This document shows, one piece after another, positions 1 to 10,782 of a stretch of DNA of 64,000 nt. Under the pieces are notes generated by a model, which saw only the letters and a program-made list of their open reading frames with translations, did no database searches and was not told the origin of the DNA. The position numbers and the translations under genes are program-made. Where the stretch lies: NCBI GenBank assembly GCA_033182465.1, contig CP137326.1, positions 124,001 through 188,000 on the forward strand. The letters run 5' to 3'. Source of the stretch: Sanghuangporus weigelae. Lineage: Eukaryota; Basidiomycota; Agaricomycetes; Hymenochaetales; Hymenochaetaceae. How positions within the stretch are numbered: the stretch's first letter is position 1; every line of letters starts with the position of its first letter.

Positions 1-815
1 TATGAAGAACCAGTGCTCTGACTCTTGGTGTGAGCCTTCTGCCCACTCTCGGTACTTTTCTATTTTATACGTACACGGCAATCGAACGAGAGTCTCACCG
101 TTGTGATGTCATCTAGGAGAGCATCATTGCAGACAGAGGAAAATGTTGATTCCGGTGTTCTCGCTGAAGCATTTGCGAGACCTCCTTCCTATTGTTATCC
201 CATCGCGTATGGCGTCAGTGTCGGTCGTCTATGGATCGACATAGCTGACAAACTGTCGTCGCAACGTCTTTGCTGAACAAGTAGGGAAAAACACTAAGGA
301 AATCGATGTCCTAGAGCCGCTCTTGAGTACATTGCACAAACAGGCTTCGGACACAAATTCAACGCTCTTCAGGATGAGACCGCAAGCAAGTGCGGTGAAA
401 TTGTGGAAAAAGTAGGGTGAGTATTGTGGGTCTGGAACTTCAATCAAGCATTTATCTTGATGCTCAATTATCAGAGTCTGTCAAGCCCAAACGTTGAACA
501 CGGACTCGGAAGTCATCATCTCCATCATCGGAGCAAATAGGAGCAAGCAAATCTGGGGCGAGGATGCCGAAGAGCGGAAGCCTGAGAGATGGTTAACCCC
601 GCTGCCGGAAAGCGTTGTGAACTCATCTATGTAAGCTTTCATATTTTTCCGACGCGGGGTTTATAAAAAGAATATCCAGGATGAGGTTCATTGGGAGGGA
701 GCAGAGCCTGCATGTGAGTAACGTTGGCCTGTCTGTTCAGCTGTCTTGATCTAATTTCCGTGATCGAATATAGAGGATACAAGTTCGCTGAGATGGAAAT
801 GAGTGGGCCATTTTC
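1..815 (+). pseudogene. Cytochrome P450 pseudogene, open at left window edge
   Basis: Pieces of a P450 can be read in order but in changing frames. They are an ALTLGVSLLPTLGTF-like segment (about 16-60), a GEHHCRQRKML segment after a splice-like AG (about 117-160), an SRAALEY-type helix segment with GFG..FNAL (about 315-415), the region before the heme loop with IWGEDAEE and PERW (about 535-630), a damaged heme loop ending SRACM (about 680-714) and a GYKFAEMEM helix (about 774-803). Each matches, in the same order, a segment of the intact P450 on the minus strand at 61.2-63.6 kb. Most of the middle of the enzyme, including the oxygen-binding I helix, is missing, and at least two frame changes separate the pieces. 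It is a decayed paralogue, not a working gene. The upstream end lies outside the window. Confidence 0.85.
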
Positions 816-1500
816 TCAAAAGCCACTTATTTTGGATTGCTTACCACATGCAATCTCTGTCCAGAACTCGTCCTGACGATCCTTCTTGAATCATTCGTGT
901 TTGCACCGAGTCACGATGTTGAGTGGCAGTGAGGCCTGTCTTGAAGCATTCAGCAGATAAAGCACGTCTGCTGTTGAAGGTCTCGATCTTCATGAGCAAG
1001 GCGTGATAGCACCTTGATTTATCGCCCAATACTATAGCTATGACTCAGTGTATAACTGTCAACGCCATGTACTGCAAAGCATATTATGTAGTTTCTTTTG
1101 GGTTTGAAATGGCTGATACGCGACGATGAGGTGATTGTCGCTGTCTTTGTCCTCTCGTTCAGAGCACGTACTTTATCTTGATGATAAACTACGCTGGTCA
1201 ACAGAGTCGATCACTCTGATAAGACAAGTCCACCTGAAACTGACGGTTGAGTTGGAGGGTAAAGTTCTGGAGTCATTTGGAAGTTTCAAGAATTTTATTT
1301 TACTTTCGAAGAAATTGAAGTCGATGCAGATCACCTGAGTTTGAAATATGTGCCCTGGTATGGATAGATCGGCGCTTGTTGACCCAACACAACTTACTTA
1401 CTTGAACTCGTTACTCTCTCTGGAGTCCTGAAGGTCGTCTCGTTGGTTGTTCTCGTAAAAATCGCATTTTGGTCTTATTCTTCATTGCGCATAACCTGTA
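816..1500. other. Intergenic, no gene recognised
   Basis: This stretch lies between the P450 remnant and the JLP2-like gene. It holds only short overlapping open frames on both strands with no recognisable domain. The JLP2 promoter should lie in its right half. Confidence 0.5.
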
Positions 1501-2671
1501 ATGGTCCTTTTCTTCACTTCGACTGGTATTTCGCTTCGAGCTGTTTCTACCTGAGAAAAGTTCTGATGACTCGTATGGACCTGATCATGAAGCGGTTGAC
1601 CCGCCTGTTACGATTTACATGGGGAAGGATAAGTACGAAAGTACGTCTCTTAGCCTCTCCATACCACATAGTTAAAGCTAACTTCCATCGCCACGGACCT
1701 TCATCCGTCCCTCTCTTCATCTTCACATTAAACACGTTAACGTTTCTTCAATCCCATCTCGTTGATGCCGGTATGCAGACGAGGAGCTCATCAAATACGC
1801 CTGGCCCGAAGACGTGTGGTTCCACGTCGACAAGCTCTCCAGCGCACACGTCTACATCCGCCTACCGGAGTCGATCCCTTCGTGGGAGGAGATCCCCGAG
1901 GCGCTCTTGACCGATGCGGCGCAGCTCGTGAAGGCGAATTCCATCGAAGGTGTGTGCTGTTTCGGTTCCTTTCTGAGGTATAATGATCAGCTTGTTGAGA
2001 TTGCAATGGGAATCAGGGAATAAGAAGGAGAATATCACGGTTATTTACACGCCAGCCAGCAATCTCAAGGTACGTTGCCTCTCAAACGATCGGACAAGGG
2101 AGATCGCATGTTGATCTAGCAATTCCTTATATCCGGATAGAAAACAGGCGATATGGCAGTTGGACAAGTTTCCTTCAAGAGTGACAAGAAAGTGAGCGAC
2201 TTCCTATGCTTTCAATTAGCGTCGCTTTATTCTGATTTCAGAGTGCACGATAGGTGAAACGAGGTGCGAATATGTGCTCTCAATCCGCTCTCTCCTACTC
2301 CCACAATTGCTGATAATCGGTGAAATAGTGCATGTACCGAAACGCGAGAATCCAATCGTGAACCGACTGAACAAGACGAAAGTCGAGCGGGTAGTAGATC
2401 ACGAGCAGGAACAAATCGAACGACAGAAGAAAGAGAAAGCCGAGAGTCGAGCATTGGCTGCTATCAAGGCAAGCTTTTTCATCCCTAATCAAATCTACTG
2501 CTCGATTGATAGTGATTGATCACACAGCGTAAAGAAGCAGAAGAGCTGGCTAAACAACGCGCAGCGGAGAAAGCTGCGAGAGATTATGCGTTACTGGATG
2601 TTGTTGATCCTGAAGATGAGGAAGCGACGAAGCCGAAGAGTGTACAAGAGATGCTGGATGATTTCATGTAG
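1501..2671 (+). CDS. JLP2: CCDC25/Jlp2-family NFACT-R domain protein
   Basis: Eight exons read as 1501-1525, 1593-1640, 1779-1949, 2017-2069, 2141-2191, 2254-2263, 2329-2468 and 2528-2671 give 213 residues in one frame. The N-terminal part carries the family signatures [47 protein letters not shown] and [10 protein letters not shown], which together form the NFACT-R fold. The C-terminal third is a charged coiled coil rich in KxxEExE runs and ends in DDFM, as in other members. The family is related to the RNA-binding domain of ribosome quality control factors, but the exact role of the fungal protein is not established. Two odd points are a 10-nt exon (2254-2263) and an intron starting with GC (2469-2527). 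GSH2 follows about 107 bp downstream on the same strand. Confidence 0.93.
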
Positions 2672-2778
2672 TCGATAGTAATAATAATATTATCTAGATT
2701 ATATCATTTCGAGTAAGCATGGCGATTATTTGCTTGCACGCATATATTCAGCTTGCTTCCGTCTGCTACTCTACTACT

Positions 2779-4603
2779 ATGGCCTCCTCCTTCATCTTCC
2801 CCGACTGGCCACCACATCTCACAGACGCCCAACAATCCCACCTAACCCAGGTCGCAACAACCTACGCACTCGCCCACGGGCTTCTTTACCTCCCTCCGTC
2901 CTCTCCTTCCTCACCGACACCAGCGCCGACAAGCGCGATCCACGCCCCGCTCTCCCTCTTTCCCTCTCCCTTCCCTCGCAGCTTATTCCAAACTGCGTTA
3001 CGATTGCAGAAGATATATAACGTCCTTTACGCGCGGATCGCGTTGGACGAGGAATTCCTGGATAGCGTGATGGGTGAAGTTGCGCAGGTCGACGAGTTCA
3101 CAGGTCAACTCTGGAGGAGCTGGAAGAAGCTGAGGGATGAGGGGATCACTGAGGCGTGTGTTCGATGTTCTTGTGTTAAATGAGGAGAACTAATGCAGAG
3201 GATACGATACGATACAGGATTATCAATTGGGTATCTTCCGCTCAGATTACCTCCTCCACGCTCCCAAAGACTCTGCCGAGCTCGTATCGCTCAAACAAGT
3301 CGAGTTCAACACCATCTCATCGTCATTCGGCGCCCTGTCCGATCGTGCTTCGAGTTTACACAAGTGCGTATATCTCAGATTCTTTTTATATGCATGGTAC
3401 TTAGCAGAATTGATATTGTTGATCTGATCTAAAGCTACTTGCTGGGCGCGACGAACTACTTTCATCTGAGTCCATACATTACTAAGGAGAACCTCCCTCC
3501 GAATGGCGCGACGAGCACGGTCGTAGAGGGTCTGGCAGCTGCTCATAAGGCATACGGGGTTCATGAGTGCGCAGTGTCTCATAAACACCTTTAGCGTAAA
3601 GAGGCTGATACCGTGCATTTGTCAGCGCATACATCCTCTTCGTCGTCCAACCCGGCGAACGGAACGTATTCGATCAGCGCTGGCTTGAATATGAGTTGCT
3701 CAAACGGTACGTTCCCGTATCCAGCCTCTGTAGTGCTTGCACACTCACGGAAGAACGTATAGACACAATATCAACGTCATCCGACAGACATTCGACGACC
3801 TCCTCACAACCGCATCCCTCTCTCCTTCTCGCGTGCTCACCCTTCGAAACGCTCTTCCTTCTTCCACCTCAGAGAGCAGTGATGCCATAGAAATCTCCGT
3901 CGTCTACTACCGAGCAGGATACACACCCAAAGACTACCCCACACCTTCTCACTATGCGCTCCGCGAGACGCTTAGCAGATCGCGAGCAATAAACTGCCCC
4001 ACGCTCGCCTTACAGCTCGCAGGAGGGAAGAAAGTCCAGCAAGTCCTCACAAAGGAAGGCATACTCGAGCGATTCTTGCGACCACCTTCACTACCTCCTA
4101 AACATACCGGAGCAGGACCTAACGTCGAAGCAGGAGAATTCACATCCGAAGACCTCGCGCTCATCCGCTCAACCTGGGTCGATATGTGGTGTCTCTCCGA
4201 TCCAGACGGGCTTACGCACGCACTAAAGCACCATGCCTCGCTCGCGCTCAAACCGCAGCGCGAAGGCGGGGGGAACAACGTCTACCACTCCTCCATCCCT
4301 TCCTTCCTCTCTTCCCTGCCCGCCTCCGCACTCCCCGCGTGGATCGCCATGCGTCTCATCGAGCCTCCGCAGGGTCTGGGTGGATACCTCGTCCGAGCCG
4401 GGTCGGGAGAAAGTAGTGCTGCGAGGAAGGATGTCGTTAGTGAGCTGGGCGTGTTTGGATGGGCGCTGTTCGGTGGACCTCGGAAGGTGGTTGTGCGGCA
4501 GGGTGATGGTGGATGGCTTGTTAGGACGAAGGGGAGGGAGAGCGATGAGGGCGGTGTTGCTGTTGGCTTTTCGGTCCTCGATTCGGTGTTACTGGTAGAT
4601 TAA
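2779..4603 (+). CDS. GSH2: Glutathione synthetase (eukaryotic ATP-grasp type)
   Basis: It catalyses the ATP-dependent joining of glycine to gamma-glutamylcysteine, the last step of glutathione synthesis, in the cytosol. Diagnostic segments appear in order: FRSDYLLHA, QVEFNTISSSFG, YKAYGVHDAYILF-like text before QPGERNVFDQRWLEYEL, YYRAGYTP, a LRETLSRSRAINCPT segment, QLAGGKKVQQVLT, the glycine-rich REGGGNNVYH loop, and a C-terminal GGVAVGFSVLDSVLL. Exons end near 3158, 3363, 3566 and 3706, and the last exon is 3773-4603. The first donor near 3158 is not certain and may be GC-type. An upstream in-frame ATG at 2719 exists, but family proteins start close to MASSFIFPDWP, so 2779 is chosen. ISA2 is convergent downstream. 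Confidence 0.94.
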
Positions 4604-4771
4604 TTAGAGGTCTAGGGATTAGGTGTCGTTTCATTCATCGTTTGCTCTAAAGTGTACAGTGAAGACGAATTTGACGTAGAATACAAGATGAAAGTACATC
4701 CATGTCTATAGACACTCAGTCAGTACTAAACACCACGGCTCTAATGCAGGGAGATGCTCACGCTTTCAGAA

Positions 4772-5663
4772 TCAGATCTTCAACTCCCAACTAACTCCGC
4801 ATCCACATCCACTTCCCTTTGCCTGCGGGTTATCCGAAACGCGGAACGAGCTCCCAATCAACTCCGTTACAAAATCTAGCGTTGAACCCTTTAGCAAAGG
4901 TATCGAGACGGCATCGACAAGGATATTCGAAGGTCGGAGAGTCGGGTGGGCGAAATGACTGTTCATTGCATCCGAGTTAGTGAATTTGTACATTACATGC
5001 ACAAGGAAGAGGAGACAGAAAACGCACTAGTCGTCTGGTTGTCGTTGGTTCAACGAGGTCAGGGAAAGCTTATACTGATACCCATGACACCCGCCCGACT
5101 CGACGCTGATCCGCAGCGCGACGTCCGGGTCGTTCTCGCGCGTCGATATTCGACGGAGTTGCTGTGAAAGAGTCCGTAGTCAGCATTCCGTTTCATTTTA
5201 GAAAGCCAAACCAAGGAAGAAGAAAGTTGATGAGAAGACGCACGTCAGCAGCTCGCTCGGTGACGAGGACGTTACAACCTTCAGGAGGTAAAACCTCCAC
5301 GTCCAACTCCGCTTCTTCAATATCCTCTTTACTCGGTATCCTCAGCACTTCCGCTCTTCCTAATCTCATTCCCGGTATCTCCCTTCCACCGGTACCCATT
5401 TCCAAATTGCTTCCACTTCCTTTCAGAGGCTTCGAAGATGACGACGAAGAAGCAGACGAGAGTGCCGCATCTGTAGAGGGCAAGAACCCAGCTGCCGTCG
5501 CAGACGTAACAATTGTAGCGCAAAGCGGGTGCGTAGTATACAGCAACCTCTGTCTCGTAGGACGGACGAGAGCGTCGAGTGCCGACCGCCTACACAGAGA
5601 TTGTGTCGATGAGGATGACAGTAACAGAGGGCGCGGAGAGAGGAGGCGGGCTGATTTGGACAT
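4772..5663 (-). CDS. ISA2: Mitochondrial iron-sulfur assembly protein Isa2 (A-type)
   Basis: Three exons, 5663-5244, 5161-5028 and 4958-4772, give 246 residues. The first about 75 residues are rich in Ser, Arg and Leu with few acids, as expected of a mitochondrial presequence. The C-terminal HesB/IscA domain has the three conserved cysteines: one in SGGCHGYQY and two in GSGCGCGVSWEL. In yeast, Isa2 works with Isa1 and Iba57 in making [4Fe-4S] clusters for mitochondrial enzymes such as aconitase and lipoate synthase. The start is set at MSKSARLL; an in-frame upstream ATG at 5732 would add 23 residues and seems less likely. It is convergent with GSH2. The acidic and serine-rich stretch between presequence and domain is poorly conserved. 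Confidence 0.93.
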
Positions 5664-6737
5664 CGTTAACGTTGGTTGAGGTGAGGGATGAGAGACGAGA
5701 AGGGATCGACGGATTATCAAGACGTCGATCATAAGATCGTCGTACCTTACCTCAGCACAGCTTGAGCTTCAACCCGGACCTGCACGTACTTTGAACACAC
5801 CTTTACCCTCGTTTCAACTCAAGGCCCATATGAAACAAGTGCTAGCGGCTAATGCGCAATTGAACTAAAGTTTCAAGCATGCTTTGCGTATTCTCCGTTT
5901 GACCTGAGGCATCGACTGCTGAGCGCTCATGGGATTCTCGCGCTTGAACACCGCTATTTGCATACTTGTGGCATGAGTGACGTTCTTCCGTCTATGACTG
6001 GACGTATCGTCGAAGAAAAGTAGAGCTGTGACATCCTCGAGGCTCAGGAACGGGTGGTATGAACGAAAGATAATATCAGGAAGAGATTGCGTTCTGAGTG
6101 CTAGATATCCATGGCCATGGGTTTACCGTACTGTGACTTTTTCCGCTGGATATTCTGCGTGTCTTCCCTCTAGTATTAGTCAACTAAGGGTATGATGTGT
6201 TGAAATGTCCATTATCGGAATGTGTGACCTGATGGGAGAAGAACTTACTAAATGACTATCTCGACTGAGCACAGAAGAGCCCTTATCAAATCCTGTCAGT
6301 ATGCAGATGTGTATCCAACTGAACTCAGGGATCTGCAAATCACCGAAACATTAATTGCGGTATTAGTACCTCAACTCAGCACAAGTTGAGGATGGAATCG
6401 ATCTTTCCAATTTATTTTGCCGACTTGGTTCTTTTTGTACTGAAATCGAATTTATTCGAATCGAGTGGCGGACTTGCAATCATGCCAAAGAACCTGATTT
6501 GCTCAGTTGAGATTGCAACATTACAGGCTATGTGATGATTTAGCCACGCAAAACTTTGTCGTCCTCTATACGAATTTACGAATTGGAAATATCTCTGTGG
6601 AATAGTACTGCAGACTGAGGCTTGTTCCCAGTCGTTGGTGATTCCAAATCCTTTGCAACGCACAATTGCAGCTTTCGAATTCAACTCACAAACTCGAGAT
6701 GTGCCGAATGAAATGCAATCCGTGAACTTCTGGAGGG
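5664..6737. other. Intergenic, no gene recognised
   Basis: About 1.07 kb between the divergent ISA2 and the small TATA-driven gene. There is one 121-codon open frame on the minus strand (6412-6777), but it runs across the TATA box and coding start of the neighbour, so I regard it as chance. No repeat or RNA gene was recognised. Confidence 0.5.
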
Positions 6738-6745
6738 TATAAAAG
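6738..6745 (+). promoter_or_regulatory. TATA box of the small gene at 6811
   Basis: TATAAAAG lies 73 bp before the ATG at 6811. The ATG at 6751 is only 6 bp after the box, upstream of where transcription should begin, so the box decides the start in favour of 6811. Confidence 0.7.
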
Positions 6746-6810
6746 CGGGCATGAAATCCACCAGTATTCCTCAACACACACCAGCTTCAAGCAACTGTTC
6801 AGAAGAAAGC

Positions 6811-7084
6811 ATGTCAGGCAAGAGAGCTCCAGCAAAACAGCCCACCAAGGCTAGCTCAAAGAGCAGCACGAAGGACTCCCGCGCCAGCAACGTGGATCCA
6901 AGTGTTTTCAAAGCGAAAATTAATGGTCCAAACCCCCAAGACCCGATGTTCCAGCCGCAACCTTCTAAGGATGTAAGTCCAGCTCAGATATATTTTTATT
7001 ATTTCTATTTCTTGGACACTGACTGTGTCCGTCAAATTATAGCCTTCTAGACTCGGACCAGGCGGATGGACACCTGGCAAATAA
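6811..7084 (+). CDS. Small hydrophilic hypothetical protein
   Basis: Two exons, 6811-6972 and 7043-7084, joined by a canonical GTAAGT...TAG intron, give 67 residues. The N-terminal half is rich in Lys, Ser, Ala and Thr; the C-terminal half is Pro/Gly-rich and ends PGGWTPGK. No known domain, signal peptide or membrane segment is visible. The sequence looks disordered. A strong consensus TATA box and a spliced frame argue that it is expressed. TATA promoters in fungi often mark highly expressed or stress-induced genes, so a stress role is possible, but that is inference. The only similar-looking neighbour is the 43-codon ORF at 56084, also behind a TATA box. Confidence 0.6.
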
Positions 7085-7647
7085 GCATGTCAGTGCGACA
7101 GATATTTCCTCGTACTGATTTGAGTTAGCTATACGAGAGTGTTGATTTGCGAGAGAAATAAATCAGTGATCAAATTTGACAATAGTGGATGTTGTAGTGA
7201 GAGATCAAATCTGGCTGGCCGAGCGCTTCATGAGGTCAAGCTTGATAAGCCGTCCCGGGCCGTCGATCATCATTGCCCTTCAGGCAAACAGCGTCATCTT
7301 GAACGCAGCTGCCATAATACTTCATAAGTATCTGGTACAATCAGGCATGTCCCCCTTCCCAATGCATACGAAAACAACACCCAGTGGCTCTAAGCGGCAG
7401 GTCATTCTTTGTTAAGTCTGTTGTCTGGATGACCTTCTGTCATCTGCCGGTATCGAAAACGTTTCAACTCAGACGTGAGAAGGAAAGGTCAGTTTATTTC
7501 GGATTCACGCATGCTCCGGTTAGTCTGAGAGAAGGAACCCCTGTTGCATACTGGTAGGCGCTCGTTTTCATCTCAGAAACGGCGTTTCTCTAACACGGTC
7601 CCGTTCGTCACGTCTCGCATCGATGGACTCGTTATGCTGTTGCGCTA
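7085..7647. other. Intergenic or unresolved 5' part of the next gene
   Basis: No gene is recognised. Several open frames of 60-83 codons run on the plus strand into the next locus, so a first exon of that gene may be hidden here. Confidence 0.4.
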
Positions 7648-9039
7648 TTGCCTTGGCAAGGTACAACTGCATGCCCAAACCGTCACAAATACTTTCAAGA
7701 ACAATGTTCTGCCGATCTTGTACCTGATTTCCCACCCGAGGAAGTCAGGGACTTACCTTCTTCAAAACTTACCTCTCAAGAAACGACTGGATTGAATTCT
7801 GGAAGACTGATCGTCAACCTCTCTGCGATCCGCCTGCAACTAGCCGTGTCGAAAGCGGAATCTCAGCTAAAAGAGTTCAATATATTATTGGCCAATCCTT
7901 CTCCCGACGTGGTTCCTCCTATCATACTAGCTCCGAGCCTTCTGAGTGTGCGATTCCGCTCAATTAAAGAAAAAGTGTTTGCTTTCATGATACAACGGGC
8001 GGTCAGGCGCTACATGTACCCGTACCATTGGCTATACCTGCAGGATTTCAGTGATCCAATGATTCTGTGCCTCGGTCCCATCCGTTCACGGTTCTTACTG
8101 TGTCGTAAAGCGGCGTTAGCCTTCAGCATTAAAACTGCTCGAAAGTCAAGAACTGAATCTTTTTCCCTAGTCGTTTCCTCAGGCTCTTATTCCCCTCGTT
8201 CAGACCTTGCAAACTAACCTTGTTATGCTGGAAATGAAAAATTTTCCGATCTTCTACCCTCCTGATGGCTTGTACTACGTCTTCAGTAAAGAATATGGTC
8301 AGTTCTGGCGGCAACGTGAAGGTGAACTGGACGGTGGGAGCATCGATTGTGAGCCCCTTGGACAAGCGAAGGGGGGGATCACTCTGGATAACCGAATTGT
8401 AGGTTCTTCGTGTGTTATTTTTTCCCTGGCCACGTTCAGAGGCTTAACATATGTATCCTTTTCCTAGTGGAAGGTTATCACTGTTCGACCGGCGACTGTG
8501 AAATACGGGCCTCGGGTGACCCTACAATCCGCTTCTGCTGTGCGTGAAGATGAAACAGAAGATGCTGCCGGATTTGTCGCAAGGAAGGTACGAATTTTGA
8601 GGGCTTTTCTCCTTGTTACTTCACCAGAACAATCTCATACAGGGAGGCAAAGTCGTCCAGTCAAGCAGGAAAATGTCATGGACTCTCATTGGGCACGGTA
8701 CTAAACCCTTTGCCTACAAGTAAGCTGATGTCATGCCTGTCTATTCACATACACCTGATACGTTTACTCTGCATTTAGAATCGTGACAAGCGACCTTCGT
8801 GTTTCCATCAACGCGCCTATGCACGTACGCACAACCGATGTAAATATACCCTTCTCAATTCGCTCATTCTGCTCATGTTAGTCTATCCTTTACCCAAAGA
8901 CAGAGCTACGGGCGGAATTCCATGTGACGAGTGCTTACGATATGCGCGTGTATGATCCGCAATGGTGGTATTTTGTGCCCGTGAACCAGATCGACTCGTT
9001 CCTCGCTTCGAATGGAATTCATCGTATCGGGAACTAGGT
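7648..9039 (+). CDS. Hypothetical spliced gene, function unknown
   Basis: The 5' open frame (7648-8217) contains a likely coiled-coil (AVSKAESQLKEFN) followed by NPSPDVVPPIILAPS. This resembles the coiled-coil plus F-box start of many agaricomycete F-box proteins but lacks a clear LPxE box. Further exon-like frames follow with usable splice signals: about 8171-8400 (PQALIPLVQTLQTNLVMLE, then FWRQREGELDGG), from about 8468 (WKVITVRPATVKYG), about 8643-8720 (GGKVVQSSRKMSW), about 8780-8840 (VTSDLRVSINAPMHV), and a last exon near 8905-9039 ending in FLASNGIHRIGN. The later part may be a beta-rich domain. The link between the first frame and the rest is not resolved, so two genes or a damaged gene are possible. 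I do not recognise the family. Confidence 0.4.
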
Positions 9040-9307
9040 CTGAGTTTATGTTCATAACTGTACTGCTGAACCATTCATGACGGAAGCAAAGGACTCGTTT
9101 TTTTAGATAGATTTCTGATTTTGTTTCGTTGAGGACCAGCGAGCTAGTCTTCGGAATCTTGTTCAGTTTATGCCAGCCTAAAGCCATGTTTATATATAAA
9201 TGTGAATGCAGAAAGACTACTCAAATAGTAACATTGATCAGCTTCTTGAGTGAGCGATCTTCAAGCTTACTTGCTCCTGTCGCGATGATCGACGGTGATC
9301 TTCAGTG

Positions 9308-9335
9308 AGACGCGTCGACGCGTCTGAGTCACGTG
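9308..9335. promoter_or_regulatory. Palindromic double MluI cell-cycle box plus E-box
   Basis: An 18-bp perfect palindrome (9308-9325) contains two ACGCGT hexamers, and CACGTG follows at 9330-9335. The cluster lies about 105 bp before the UBC1 start. In yeasts ACGCGT is bound by MBF at G1/S genes, and CACGTG by bHLH factors. Use of either here is inference. Confidence 0.5.
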
Positions 9336-9437
9336 GTAGCCATTCCCCGTGGCCAACGATTATCGTCTTTCATCTTGCACATTCAACCTCTTCTTCTCGC
9401 TGCCTAGCCTACATCGTTTCGGGCCTTCTTTCAAACC

Positions 9438-10331
9438 ATGGATGCTAGGCTAAGACGCATACAAAAGGAAATTTTAGGTGAATGCGTCATTTCAGATGAT
9501 CTCTGAATCAGCTTCTGATCGTGTGGATGGACCGTTACGGTTGTATCTAAGACTGCAAGAATGACAAGGCGTCGAATATTGCCATTGAGCTTATTGACGA
9601 TTCACCTTTTCATTTGAAAGGCTCCTTTGATGGTCCGGAGGGTACACCATATGAAGGTGGGCGATATGATGTGGTGAGTTTGGAGCAAGATTATTCGAGT
9701 AACTCCGAACCACGAAATAATGTCTAAACCCGTTTCAATATTTTTTTGCTATAGGATATAGTCGTACCAGAGTCATACCCTTTCCAACCCGTCAAGATGA
9801 AATTCGTCACCAAAGTCTACCATCCGAATATCTCGTCCGCGAGCGGCGCGATCTGTCTCGATATCCTCAAAGACGCCTGGTCTCCCGTGCTCACTTTGAA
9901 ATCGACGCTGATCAGTCTGCAGTCTCTTCTGTGCTCTCCGGAACCGAGTGATCCGCAGGATGCAGAAGTCGCGAAGCACTATACGACTAGCCGAGCGAGC
10001 TTCGAGGAGACTGCACGATATTGGGCGCAGATCTATGCTGGTGCTCCTGTGAAGGGCAATACGCGAAAGCCTACAATTGGTGCCGGTGCTGTGCGTGACG
10101 AGATTGCTATCGCGGGTCTGGAGAAGGCGCATGTCGAGCAATTTGAGAGCCTTGGATTCGAGAGGAGCAAGGTGGTAAGAGTGGAACCATATTACAATAC
10201 TATCGAGCAGTGGATGCTTAGCTGATGTCGGGCCTTTTCAATAGATTGACGTACTCCGACGATTGAACTACCGAGGGGCAAACGTAGCCAACATCAACGA
10301 AGATCGGGTTGTAGAAGAGCTTCTGAAATGA
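9438..10331 (+). CDS. UBC1: Ubiquitin-conjugating enzyme E2 with UBA domain (Ubc1/UBE2K type)
   Basis: Four exons, 9438-9477, 9552-9673, 9755-10174 and 10245-10331, give 222 residues, close to the 215 of yeast Ubc1. The UBC fold shows [16 protein letters not shown], the VYHPNIS motif with the HPN turn, and the active cysteine in [14 protein letters not shown], at about residue 92. The C-terminal UBA domain runs from [10 protein letters not shown] through IDVLRRLNY to VVEELLK. The enzyme accepts ubiquitin from E1 and extends K48-linked chains, with the UBA domain helping chain assembly. The last exon is easily missed: reading through the intron at 10175 gives an alternative end with a stop at 10225 and destroys the UBA domain. 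A palindromic ACGCGT element lies upstream. Confidence 0.96.
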
Positions 10332-10782
10332 CATTGCATGTGTGCTTGAATGTAGATGATCACCTTGTACACTCTCCCTCGATTTTCCGTGTCAAATGCT
10401 GTCAAATTGCATTCAGAAAGTCTTTGTATCCAAGTCACATTCGTTACACCTGTCCTCAAAGATTGATCAAGCGCTGATGCCAAATTTACTCACGATCCGC
10501 GTGTGAACTTGAATGTCTGGTGGCCCAAGTCTCAACATCCCCCATTGTTCTTTCTTTCTTACTTCAACAATTAAGAATCTATCCGCTACTCTTTTCTTTG
10601 CATACCGTCATTCAGTCTACCAAGTCCATAGTAAACCTATTTAGTTGGTTTCTTGGACCCTGAATCTCAAGTTCTTGTTTGCGACAATAGAGACGCCGAT
10701 TGATCTTTAGGTGACGTGGACAACACAACCACTTTTCATCTAGCTCACTGGCTGATTTTTTCTACTTGTGGCACAGAGGGGC
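10332..10782. other. Intergenic, no gene recognised
   Basis: About 450 bp between UBC1 and the F-box gene. It should carry the UBC1 3' end and the F-box promoter. Nothing else is recognised. Confidence 0.5.

Noticed and set aside
6751-7050. ATG at 6751 as start of the small gene
   Set aside because: It is only 6 bp after the TATA box, so it would lie before the expected transcription start.
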